Shown here piece by piece: positions 28,633 to 36,469 of a stretch of DNA of 64,000 nt (its first letter is position 1; each line of letters begins with the position of its first letter). The stretch is taken from the NCBI GenBank assembly GCA_016706275.1, contig JADJJY010000003.1:62001-126000 (forward strand), written 5' to 3'. The notes beneath the pieces were generated by a model. It saw nothing but the letters and a program-made list of their open reading frames with translations, did no database searches and had not been told where the DNA came from. A program made the translations under genes and the position numbers. Source of the DNA: Chloracidobacterium sp. GTDB taxonomy: Bacteria; Acidobacteriota; Blastocatellia; Pyrinomonadales; Pyrinomonadaceae.

Positions 28633-30303
28633 CTAGGGTTGTTGCGGCTGCTGGCCGGGAGTCGGCGGACGGCCGTTTCGCTGAATATAAGCCTTATATC
28701 GCCGACGTTGCTCAGGCGTCAACTTTCGCGGATCAAATCCCGGCGGCAGAGGCCCACCTTGGTTTGGCGGACGCTGCATATTTGGCGGCAACTGGGTATT
28801 TCTGATCACGCTGGTCGTGGTCGTACCGTCAGCGTTTTTTTCCGTAACGACTACGTTCCCAGTCTTACCGGGAGCGGGAAACTGGACCGTCGAACCGTCT
28901 TCGTCAACGATCGTCACAGTGTCCGGGTCAGGCTTATCATTCGTAGCCGTCTCACCGGATCTCGTATTCGTATCGGCTGTTCGCGATTCGGTTTTATTTG
29001 CCGTTGAGGCCGACGAAGCGGCTGATGCCTGTGCCGAATTAGCATTAGCGTTCGCATTAGCATTGGCAACCGCCGTGGTATCCACGACAACCGGGACGTC
29101 TGCCGTTGTTCCGGCAGTTTTGTCAGCGTTTGTGGGGGTAATACCAAAAACCGAGGGCTTGAATAGATACAGCCCGCTCGCAACCGCGGCACCGACCAGC
29201 AGCATCCCGAGAGCTCCGGCGGCAAAGCCATACTTACGCTTGGGCGGTGCCGACGTCAGATGTGCCGCCGCGACGTTCGTTCTCTGTGCCGCTTTGTCAC
29301 CGGCCTTGACCGATGTCATCTGCGACAGATTTGCCGGCAGGATCTCGGTCTTGGCGTCAGTGCTGTGTATCGAACCCGCCTGGGTCGCGTCAGGCACGAC
29401 CTGAGTTCCCTGTCCTAACGCCGATGTCTTTTCCGACGAGATAGCGATCGTCGCCGGGTCGGCGAGATAAGCGTAATTTTCGCTCTCGCGAAACATCTGA
29501 CGCATATCGCTGGCGGTCGCCGGACGCTCGTCGGCGTTTAGCGACATTGCTTTTTGCAGCACACCCGCGATGCCGCGAGGCACGTCTGGGTTGAGCACAT
29601 TTGCCGGGACGAGCGGATCGTCTTTTTGGCTCAGCACCGCCATCGCACGTGTGAGGGCGTCCTCAGGGCTGACGTTTGTAAGCAGATGATATAGCGTCGC
29701 CGCCAGAGAATACAGATCGCTGCGCGGGTCCGTCCCGGTTCCCTGTATTTGCTCAAGCGAGGCGTAATTACGCGAATAGCCAAAGATGCTCTTTGCCGCC
29801 GTCGCGTGACCGGCGTCGGTCGGATTGCCCTTAGCCAGGCCAAAATCGAGCAAGATAATGTCGCCGCGGGGCGTGACTTTTAGGTTTTGCGGTTTGATAT
29901 CGCGGTGGATGACCGGCATCTCTTGGTTGTGAAGATAATCGAGAGCATCAAGCAGCTGATCGGCCCATTTTTGAACCTGCTCGACCGTAAACGCCTGTTT
30001 CTCAGGGTCGAGCATGCTGCCGACATCGTCGCCCGGGATGTATTCCATCACCAAAAACAGCCCGTCAGATTCCTCAAAATGATCGCTCACACGCGGCAAA
30101 GCCGAATGCTTGAGGCTGTTTAGCAGGCGCGCCTCACGCTCAATTGCCTTGCGAAAATTGTCGTCCATGCAGAGCGTTTCTTTGATCGCCACAGTGCTGC
30201 CAAAACGCTCATCGGTCGCGACATACACCGCTCCCATACCGCCCTGGCCGATCTTTTTATCGATACGATAACGCTGCTGCAAAAATGTTCCGGCTTCGAT
30301 CAT
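28633..30303 (-). CDS. Transmembrane Ser/Thr protein kinase
   Basis: 556 residues. The kinase domain (~12-275) has the glycine loop GQGGMGAVYVA, catalytic Lys41, HRDIKPQN (133-140) and DFG (153-155), then the YASLEQIQGTGTDPRSDLYS activation-to-APE region and DERPATASDM. A low-complexity juxtamembrane region precedes one membrane helix at about 360-382 (AAGALGMLLVGAAVASGLYL). The external part is Asn/Ala/Thr-rich with a basic Gln/Pro tail (RRRYKAYIQRNGRPPTPGQQ). It lacks PASTA domains. It is probably a Hanks-type signalling kinase whose sensor domain is disordered. Confidence 0.9.
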   Translation of the reverse strand: MIEAGTFLQQRYRIDKKIGQGGMGAVYVATDERFGSTVAIKETLCMDDNFRKAIEREARLLNSLKHSALPRVSDHFEESDGLFLVMEYIPGDDVGSMLDPEKQAFTVEQVQKWADQLLDALDYLHNQEMPVIHRDIKPQNLKVTPRGDIILLDFGLAKGNPTDAGHATAAKSIFGYSRNYASLEQIQGTGTDPRSDLYSLAATLYHLLTNVSPEDALTRAMAVLSQKDDPLVPANVLNPDVPRGIAGVLQKAMSLNADERPATASDMRQMFRESENYAYLADPATIAISSEKTSALGQGTQVVPDATQAGSIHSTDAKTEILPANLSQMTSVKAGDKAAQRTNVAAAHLTSAPPKRKYGFAAGALGMLLVGAAVASGLYLFKPSVFGITPTNADKTAGTTADVPVVVDTTAVANANANANANSAQASAASSASTANKTESRTADTNTRSGETATNDKPDPDTVTIVDEDGSTVQFPAPGKTGNVVVTEKNADGTTTTSVIRNTQLPPNMQRPPNQGGPLPPGFDPRKLTPEQRRRYKAYIQRNGRPPTPGQQPQQP

Positions 30304-30331
30304 TAAATTTACCTACGCAATAAATCGTTGT

Positions 30332-30568
30332 TTAGTTTAATACAATTTCCGGTACAAAAAAAGAGTTTTGAAAGGCTAGATACTGAGATTTAGATGTCGC
30401 CCCGCCGCATAAAGTTTTACGCGATCGATTTCCTAAGCTCCTACTCAAGCTCTCCTCCTGGCTGAGGAGGAGTGGACGCGTTTCGCGGACGAGGTGGTGG
30501 GAGGCGAACGTGCTGTTCGCCAATGCCGCAAACACAAAAACGATCAGTAATGTCAGGCGTGAGATCAT
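30332..30568 (-). pseudogene. Signal peptide run into a palindromic repeat
   Basis: A convincing signal peptide (MISRLTLLIVFVFAALANST then FA) starts at 30568. It then reads straight through the 56-bp palindromic repeat at 30449-30504 (encoding LVRETRPLLLSQEESLS) and ends after a short tail. It is best read as the remains of a small secreted-protein gene disrupted by repeat insertion. A tiny exported peptide is possible. Confidence 0.4.
30449..30504 (+). repeat. Double-hairpin palindromic repeat, copy A
   Basis: A 56-bp unit with hairpin 1 (TCCTCCTGGCTGAGGAGGA), hairpin 2 (CGCGTTTCGCGG) and the closing GGTGGTGGGAG. It matches copy B and the inverted pair C in length and layout, but hairpin 2 differs in sequence. 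Confidence 0.7.
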
Positions 30569-30630
30569 CAGTAGTAATAAGTTATCATGGTCTCGGATAA
30601 GGTTAGAATAGAATTCTCCTCGACCATAAA

Positions 30631-30867
30631 ATGAACGACTTTTCTGAGAGGCTAAAAGAATTTATCGCGGGTTCGACGTGGATATTCGCGAAGACCTACG
30701 CGGAGACGTGGCCGCACGAATACATTGTGCAGGAAAGAGTTGATAATGATCTGTTTATCCAATTAGCCGCGCATATCGACACCCACGGCTACGAGTCCGA
30801 ATTTTACAGCACGCGCCAGATATACTTCGATTTCAACGGGGATACCTACTGGCACATGGACTGCTAG
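30631..30867 (+). CDS. Small conserved hypothetical protein
   Basis: 78 residues. It contains TWIFAKTYAETWPHEYIVQE, LAAHIDTHGYESEFYSTRQI and YFDFNGDTYWHMD. This resembles a small soluble family seen in many bacteria, often near methyltransferase or restriction genes, but I cannot name it. There is no signal peptide. The stop is followed immediately by palindromic repeat copy B. Confidence 0.75.
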   Translation: MNDFSERLKEFIAGSTWIFAKTYAETWPHEYIVQERVDNDLFIQLAAHIDTHGYESEFYSTRQIYFDFNGDTYWHMDC

Positions 30868-30923
30868 GCTCCCCTCCTGCCAGAGGAGGGGTGGCCACGT
30901 CTCGTGGACGGGGTGGTGGGAGC
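30868..30923 (+). repeat. Double-hairpin palindromic repeat, copy B
   Basis: 56 bp with CCCCTCCTGCCAGAGGAGGGG (hairpin 1 stem CCCCTCCT/AGGAGGGG), hairpin 2 CCACGTCTCGTGG and the closing ACGGGGTGGTGGGAGC. It starts one base after the preceding stop codon. Confidence 0.8.
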
Positions 30924-31088
30924 CGCTGCCCCGAATCCGAAACCTACCGCCGCCGCAAAACCGAAGGACGATTGCCGCCCTCTGAACGCTGACTCAGCTT
31001 TCATCGCACATACATTTTGGCCATTTCAATCTAAATATCTATTCTTTTTGCCAATCAGAAAAAGTAATGCAAAATATCTCTAATCAAG

Positions 31089-34000
31089 ATGCTTCAACAA
31101 GGAATCTACGAACAAATAATTAACGGTCTGATAGCAGCCAAACTAAATGATCTTGGTCGAGAGAATTTCTTCATTAAAGAAACCTCGATTGATAAAAGCG
31201 AGGCCGCTAGAATTTTGTCGCTTTATCTGGCGGACGTGATTAGACTGGCGATGAATCTGATTTCTGGGGAAGACAAAATTGACAAGCAAATTAAGATTGC
31301 AAATCAAATCATCAACCTGCTTAAAAATGAGTTAAATCACCAGGAGTTTGATAGTGATTTAATTGAGACGGAAGCGAAAATCCTGTCGGCGATTTTCCAA
31401 CGGGTTGACGCGGATTTCACTGATTTTGATGTTCACCTTAAACACATCACTCCATACACGCGACTTTCACAAAGTGAGTTATTCACAGGAAGTAATGCAG
31501 GGATTTCGCTAGAAAGTGAAATCAAAAAAGAAATCGTATCCTCGGACCAAATCAGCTTTCTTGTTTCATTTATTAAGTGGACAGGTATAAGGATATTTGA
31601 ACGTGAATTAGCGGAGTTTACCCAACGTGGTGGTCAGTTACGAGTCATTACCACGTCTTACATGGGGGCTACGGACCAGAAAGCGGTGGAGTATCTTTCA
31701 TCCTTGCCGAATACTGAGATAAAAGTCTCATATAACACTGATAACGAACGACTTCATGCAAAGGCATATTTGTTTTACCGAAACACTGGATTTCATACTG
31801 GATATATCGGCTCATCTAATATGTCTCGTTCGGCTCTCACGAGCGGTTTGGAATGGAACTTAAAGGTAACCACGAAAGAGGTTAGTCACATCATCGACAA
31901 ATTCCAAAAGACCTTTGACACTTATTGGCAAGACAAAGATTTTGAGCTCTTCGACAAGGTGCGAGATGCCGAAAAACTTACGAGGGCCCTAAGAAACGAA
32001 GGCAGACCCAGAGTAGATGATCCGGCGGCCTTCTTTGATATCAAGCCGTTTCCGTTCCAGGACGAAATACTTGAGAAACTGGACGTTGAGCGCTCGGTGC
32101 ATGGGCGCAATAGAAATTTGGTTGTTGCGGCGACTGGTACTGGAAAGACAATTATTTCAGCTTTCGATTTCAAGAGATTTCGGCAGTCAAATCCGAACGC
32201 TAAACTCCTATTCGTTGCTCATCGAGAAGAGATCTTAAAACAAGCACGTGCGGCGTTTCGAGGTGTTCTACGTGATAACAACTTTGGCGAATTATGGGTT
32301 GGCGGAATGGAGCCTGCCGGATATCGGGAGTTGTTTGCGTCAGTGTACACCCTCAAAAATCGACTGGAAGCTCTTAATTTATCCGAGGACTATTTCGACT
32401 ACATTGTCGTGGACGAAGTTCACCACATTTCGGCTGATAGCTATCGTCCAATCTTGGCAAAATTCACACCACAGGTGCTTCTGGGATTAACCGCAACTCC
32501 AGAGCGAATGGACGGAGCTGATATTCTCTCGGATTTTTGTGGAGTAATCGCGGCCGAGATTCGACTACCTGAGGCATTAAACCGAAGATTGCTTTGTCCG
32601 TTTCAATATTTTGGGGTTACGGATAATGTTGACTTGACGGGAGTGACGTGGCAAGGCGGTCAATATGCCAAAAATGAGCTTGCGAAATTGTACACCCATT
32701 CCGAAGGGCGAGTTCGTGACATTCTTGATGCGACAAAAAGATACTTGCTAAATCCGGAAGATGTTCGGGCACTCTGCTTTTGCGTAACACAAAGCCACGC
32801 AAAATTCATGGCAGAGAAATTTAGCGAGGCAGGATTCAAGGCTGACTTCCTCACAACCGACAACAGTGACGACCGAGCTCCAATTAGGGGACGATTTCAA
32901 CGTAAAGAGATCAATTATCTTTTCGTGGTAGATATATTTAGTGAAGGGGTTGATATTCCTGAAATTGATACGGTCTTGTTTTTGCGACCAACCGAAAGTT
33001 TAACTGTTTTCCTCCAACAATTAGGTCGAGGTTTGCGGCTAGCCGACGAGAAGGAGTGTTTGACGGTGTTAGATTTTGTTGGAAACTCGCGTCCAGAATA
33101 TGATTTCGAGGGCAAATTTCGAGCCCTTATAGGAAAAACGAACACACCGATCCAGAAAGAAATCGAGGATGATTTTCCACACTTACCCCTCGGTTGCACA
33201 ATCGTCCTTGAAAAAAAGGCGAAAGAATTTATTGTTGAGAATATACGGAGTGCCACTGCATTAAATCGGAATCAACTCCTTAACAAGATTCGGAATTATA
33301 AACACCAAACATCCCTTCCACTTACACTTGAGAATTTTATTAACTTCTACAGAATTCCCTTACAGTCAGTTTACAAAAGAGGGAGTTGGACTCGGCTATG
33401 CGTAGAGGCCGGCCAAGCAGAGGAGTTTCCTTATACAAATGAATCTCAGATCACACGAGCCATTTCAAAAAAATGGCTAGCCTGCAATTCGGGCTCATAT
33501 TTCCGATTCATTTTGGAACTAGCCCGACAAAATTTCGATGTAGATCTCAAAACCTTTTCCATATCCGAACATGCGATGTGCTTAATGCTTTATTACGATA
33601 TCTGGCAAGACGCTGCACAATTCCCTTCGCTAAACCTAGCAATAAAGGCAATCGGAAAAAACAAAACTCTAACATCAGAGTTAGTCGAGGTATTAGAGAT
33701 TCTTGAAGACCGAACAGATTTTCGTGAGATCGATATTGAACTTGGGTTCGAGCAACCGTTAAAAGTTCATAGCAGATATACACGCGAACAAATTCTCTCC
33801 GCCTTTGGTTTGAGCACCTTTGAACAAAAATCGAGTAATCGTGAAGGCAATGCCATCGCGAGGGCGACCAACACTGAGTTGCTCTTTATCACATTGACGA
33901 AGTCTGAAGAGGATTTTTCTCCAACCACTTTGTACGAAGATTTTGCGATCAGCGAGTCAATTTTCCAATGGCAAACTCACAATGCCGCGGGTCCACATAC

Positions 34001-34229
34001 GGAACGCGGACAAAACTACATAAACCATGAAGTCCGAGGCCGGAAAATACTTCTCTTTGTAAGGGAACGGAACCAGGACGAGTATGGCAATGCAATGGGG
34101 TCAGTTTTTCTTGGTGAAGCAACATTGATTGAACATTACGGATCACAACCCATGAACATCAAATGGAAGTTAACAACTCCGATGCCTGCGTATTTGTGGA
34201 AGGACACTGCCAAAATGGCGATTGGATAA
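31089..34229 (+). CDS. PLD-like nuclease / superfamily 2 helicase with DUF3427-type C-terminus
   Basis: 1,046 residues. The N-terminal PLD-like module (~130-300) has LHAKAYLFYRN...YIGSSNMSRSAL, with the H-x-K half of an HKD motif but Tyr at the usual Asp. The SF2 helicase core has Walker A VAATGTGKTIIS (~345), VVDEVHHIS (~442), LGLTATPERMD, and motif VI QQLGRGLR (~643). The C-terminal ~370 residues resemble the DUF3427 region of such helicases. Proteins of this layout are usually placed among DNA-processing or defence enzymes. The gene is noticeably AT-richer than its surroundings, which suggests transfer. Confidence 0.88.
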   Translation: MLQQGIYEQIINGLIAAKLNDLGRENFFIKETSIDKSEAARILSLYLADVIRLAMNLISGEDKIDKQIKIANQIINLLKNELNHQEFDSDLIETEAKILSAIFQRVDADFTDFDVHLKHITPYTRLSQSELFTGSNAGISLESEIKKEIVSSDQISFLVSFIKWTGIRIFERELAEFTQRGGQLRVITTSYMGATDQKAVEYLSSLPNTEIKVSYNTDNERLHAKAYLFYRNTGFHTGYIGSSNMSRSALTSGLEWNLKVTTKEVSHIIDKFQKTFDTYWQDKDFELFDKVRDAEKLTRALRNEGRPRVDDPAAFFDIKPFPFQDEILEKLDVERSVHGRNRNLVVAATGTGKTIISAFDFKRFRQSNPNAKLLFVAHREEILKQARAAFRGVLRDNNFGELWVGGMEPAGYRELFASVYTLKNRLEALNLSEDYFDYIVVDEVHHISADSYRPILAKFTPQVLLGLTATPERMDGADILSDFCGVIAAEIRLPEALNRRLLCPFQYFGVTDNVDLTGVTWQGGQYAKNELAKLYTHSEGRVRDILDATKRYLLNPEDVRALCFCVTQSHAKFMAEKFSEAGFKADFLTTDNSDDRAPIRGRFQRKEINYLFVVDIFSEGVDIPEIDTVLFLRPTESLTVFLQQLGRGLRLADEKECLTVLDFVGNSRPEYDFEGKFRALIGKTNTPIQKEIEDDFPHLPLGCTIVLEKKAKEFIVENIRSATALNRNQLLNKIRNYKHQTSLPLTLENFINFYRIPLQSVYKRGSWTRLCVEAGQAEEFPYTNESQITRAISKKWLACNSGSYFRFILELARQNFDVDLKTFSISEHAMCLMLYYDIWQDAAQFPSLNLAIKAIGKNKTLTSELVEVLEILEDRTDFREIDIELGFEQPLKVHSRYTREQILSAFGLSTFEQKSSNREGNAIARATNTELLFITLTKSEEDFSPTTLYEDFAISESIFQWQTHNAAGPHTERGQNYINHEVRGRKILLFVRERNQDEYGNAMGSVFLGEATLIEHYGSQPMNIKWKLTTPMPAYLWKDTAKMAIG

Positions 34230-34250
34230 TCGAGTTTTTCTAAACTTTGA

Positions 34251-34499
34251 TCATCCGATTTCGTCGAGAATCTTACCCCGAAGTTCATCATCTGACAACT
34301 TAAAATAGTGGGCGGGAACAAAATAAAAGATTAACTCATCCACGCGACAAGCCTCTTCGCTGGTGTAACCCTCATCTTCGTCCAGAAGCAAGTAAAGCAA
34401 TTGTACCGACGCAACAAAGTAATTGCCCCAGCCTTCACCGAAGTTAACGAGTCTTAGATTATATAGCCGATTTCTGACTTCAACCCTGTCCCTGTACAT
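34251..34499 (-). CDS. Small hypothetical protein
   Basis: 82 acidic residues with SVQLLYLLLDEDEGYTSEEA, VDELIFYFVPAHYFKLSDDE. No signal peptide, membrane segment or recognised domain. The gene converges on the helicase gene 21 bases away. Protein-like composition supports a real gene, but no function can be given. Confidence 0.6.
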   Translation of the reverse strand: MYRDRVEVRNRLYNLRLVNFGEGWGNYFVASVQLLYLLLDEDEGYTSEEACRVDELIFYFVPAHYFKLSDDELRGKILDEIG

Positions 34500-34630
34500 A
34501 TTTTCCTTCCGTCAATATTCCAAAAACTTTTCCCGAAAGTCATTGGTGATTGTGCTCTAACCGAAGCGTATAGTCCGATTTCGCATAGTCCAAAACAGAC
34601 TATTCCATCGGAAATCATTGGTAGTGATAA

Positions 34631-35158
34631 TTAGGTGAGGGCTTTGTGGATCGAGTGGACGACGCCGGGGAGATCTTGTTTTAGATCACATTCCCAGACG
34701 GTGAGGACGGTCCAGCCGATGTTGCGGAGGTCTTCGGCTTTGCGCGCGTCGCGGGCGACGTTGCGTTCGAACTTTGCTTGCCAAAATGCGCTGTTGGTCT
34801 TTGGCAGTTTGTAGGAGCATTTGGGGCAGCGATGCCAAAAGCAGCCGTGGACAAAGATAGCGAGCTTTTTGCCGACGTAGGAAATGTCTGGCCTAACGGC
34901 CGAGTGATGAGTGGTGAGTGACGAGTGACGAGTGGAAGAAACCCAGTCGCTATCGCTCGCGGTTCTGACACGGCGATGGAGGCGGTAGCCGCTGAGGCCG
35001 GCTTTCCACAAACCGCGTCGTAATAAAAGCTCAGGCTTTGAATTCTTCGCCTTGTTCGCACTCATAACCCGTGAAACCGCCTCACTTTTGGGTATGGGTG
35101 ATCTTTTATCTCGTACGTATCCGATATTTAAATAATAGCATTCAGTTCTTATGATCAA
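34631..35158 (-). CDS. vsr: Very short patch repair endonuclease (Vsr) with a repeat-derived insertion
   Basis: 175 residues. It has the Vsr fold signatures SRVMSANKAKNSKPELLLRR, LAIFVHGCFWHRCPKC, KLPKTNSAFWQAKFERNVAR and GWTVLTVWECDL. Vsr nicks 5' of T in T:G mismatches arising from 5-methylcytosine deamination. Where relatives read RLPGRPD or similar, this copy has ~25 extra residues (TASDSDWVSSTRHSSLTTHH), encoded exactly by short genomic repeats at 34902-34969. The Asp before ISYVGKK is kept. No partner cytosine methyltransferase lies next to it. Confidence 0.87.
   Translation of the reverse strand: MIIRTECYYLNIGYVRDKRSPIPKSEAVSRVMSANKAKNSKPELLLRRGLWKAGLSGYRLHRRVRTASDSDWVSSTRHSSLTTHHSAVRPDISYVGKKLAIFVHGCFWHRCPKCSYKLPKTNSAFWQAKFERNVARDARKAEDLRNIGWTVLTVWECDLKQDLPGVVHSIHKALT
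34902..34969. repeat. Short tandem repeat plus hairpin repeat inside vsr
   Basis: 34902-34935 is a run of imperfect GAGTGA(C)-type heptamers. 34941-34969 is an imperfect hairpin element centred on CGCTATCGC and ending GGTTCTGAC. Both are read in frame as the extra residues of the Vsr protein. Confidence 0.7.
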
Positions 35159-35208
35159 TAAAGATCATCGTTTTTTTTTGTTCTATTCTATCGTGCGAAA
35201 CCCAAAAC

Positions 35209-36222
35209 TTACGCGATCCACTTTTCGGTCATGTCGCACCAGATGGCGAGGCCTTGGTAGGGGGCGAATTTTTTGTAGTGGCGGTGGATCTTGGTGTCTT
35301 TGCAGGGCTTTTCTTTGTTGTGTTTTTTGTAAAACTGCGAACGCAGCCAACTGTCGAGCGCGAGGCCGTCGTAACGCCCGACGAGTTTGAGCAGATTTTC
35401 GGCGGCGTAATCGCCTACGCCTTTGACCCGTTTCATCTCTTTTTTGAGATCGGCGGTCGAGAGCGTGGAGTCGAGCCACGATTCGGGGTCGAGGGCACCA
35501 TTTACCACGGCATGTGCCAGCTCGACAAAATACGGCGAGCGATAACCGGCCTTGATCTCGGTGCGGTAAAAGGCTTCGTCGGCGGCGGCCATTGCTGCGG
35601 GGGTTGGGAATGCGTTGAGGGTGGGGAAAGTTATCCGGCTCCCCTCCTTACGAAGGAGGGGTACGGCGGTAGCCGGGGGGTGGTTCTCTGCTTGATCATC
35701 ACCGGACGAGAGAACCACCCCGTCAGACGAAGCGTCTGCCACCCCTCCTTCGTAAGGAGGGGAGCTTTTAGAACCAAGTTTTTCGACGAGGTTTGTGACC
35801 ATTATTTTTGTTAGGCCCCAGGAGCAGTTTGTGGTGCAGATGGTTTTTACGAGGTCTTCGAAAACTGTGGCGGAGCGGAGCATACGGCCGGCGGCCTGTT
35901 GCGAGATCCACTCGAGCCCCGCGTGGCCGTTGAGGGTTTGGTAAAAATGCTCGAGATCTTCGTCGAGCCGCAATAGATGGCGGGCGGTCCGCTCGATCGT
36001 AGCCGTATCAATCGCCGTGTTGGCGCAGTCAATGCGGATACGTCCAGGTTCTTCGCTAATGATGGCCGGTGTCGAGGCTCCGAGGCCGTCGGAAAACACA
36101 TAGCCGAGCCGCCAATTTACTTCGTCGATCTCAAACGGGTGCAGCTCGCACCAGCCGTGGCTGTAGATCGTCGCCTTAAAGCTAAAACTCACTGGAGTGT
36201 CGATAAATATTGTCTTTGGCAT
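35209..36222 (-). CDS. HhH-GPD DNA glycosylase (AlkA-like) with an in-frame palindromic repeat
   Basis: 337 residues. The N-terminal AlkA-like region (~1-120) is followed by a HhH-GPD glycosylase core: FEDLVKTICTTNCSWGLTKI, the hairpin-helix MKRVKGVGDYAAENLLKLVG, and the catalytic-Asp region YDGLALDSWLR. It excises damaged bases such as 3-methyladenine. Between residues ~150 and ~195 the reading frame runs through a 128-bp inverted repeat pair (35638-35765), giving SSPPYEGGVADASSDGVV and NHPPATAVPLLRKEGS. This insert lies where related enzymes have a short loop. It may be tolerated as a surface loop. Confidence 0.83.
   Translation of the reverse strand: MPKTIFIDTPVSFSFKATIYSHGWCELHPFEIDEVNWRLGYVFSDGLGASTPAIISEEPGRIRIDCANTAIDTATIERTARHLLRLDEDLEHFYQTLNGHAGLEWISQQAAGRMLRSATVFEDLVKTICTTNCSWGLTKIMVTNLVEKLGSKSSPPYEGGVADASSDGVVLSSGDDQAENHPPATAVPLLRKEGSRITFPTLNAFPTPAAMAAADEAFYRTEIKAGYRSPYFVELAHAVVNGALDPESWLDSTLSTADLKKEMKRVKGVGDYAAENLLKLVGRYDGLALDSWLRSQFYKKHNKEKPCKDTKIHRHYKKFAPYQGLAIWCDMTEKWIA
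35638..35765. repeat. Inverted pair of double-hairpin palindromic repeats, copy C, inside the glycosylase gene
   Basis: The left arm (35638 to ~35689) begins GCTCCCCTCCTTACGAAGGA. The right arm (35710-35765) is the same unit in reverse orientation, with hairpin 2 CAGACGCTTCGTCTG. They flank ~20 bp. Confidence 0.85.
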
Positions 36223-36469
36223 ATAATGACAGCACTAAATAAAAAGAATATTTACATTTCTTTACATTTTGTCGGCTAAGGCAGTATATTGTACGTCTAA
36301 TTACATAAGGAAATATCCTCGACAAATTTCGATATAACAAAAGTGTTGTTTTTTGCGAGGAATTATTGTATATTTGTAGTGTTAAACATTTTTGAACTAG
36401 ACATCAACTCCCTCACGATATTAAGATAAGTAAATTTTGATGGTTTGTCCCCTGACAGGAGGAAATGGT
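36223..36469 (+). promoter_or_regulatory. AT-rich divergent promoter region
   Basis: About 250 bases of strongly AT-rich DNA between the glycosylase and DUF1800 genes, richer in AT than the flanking genes. It should hold promoters for both directions. I could not fix -35/-10 boxes with confidence. Confidence 0.4.
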
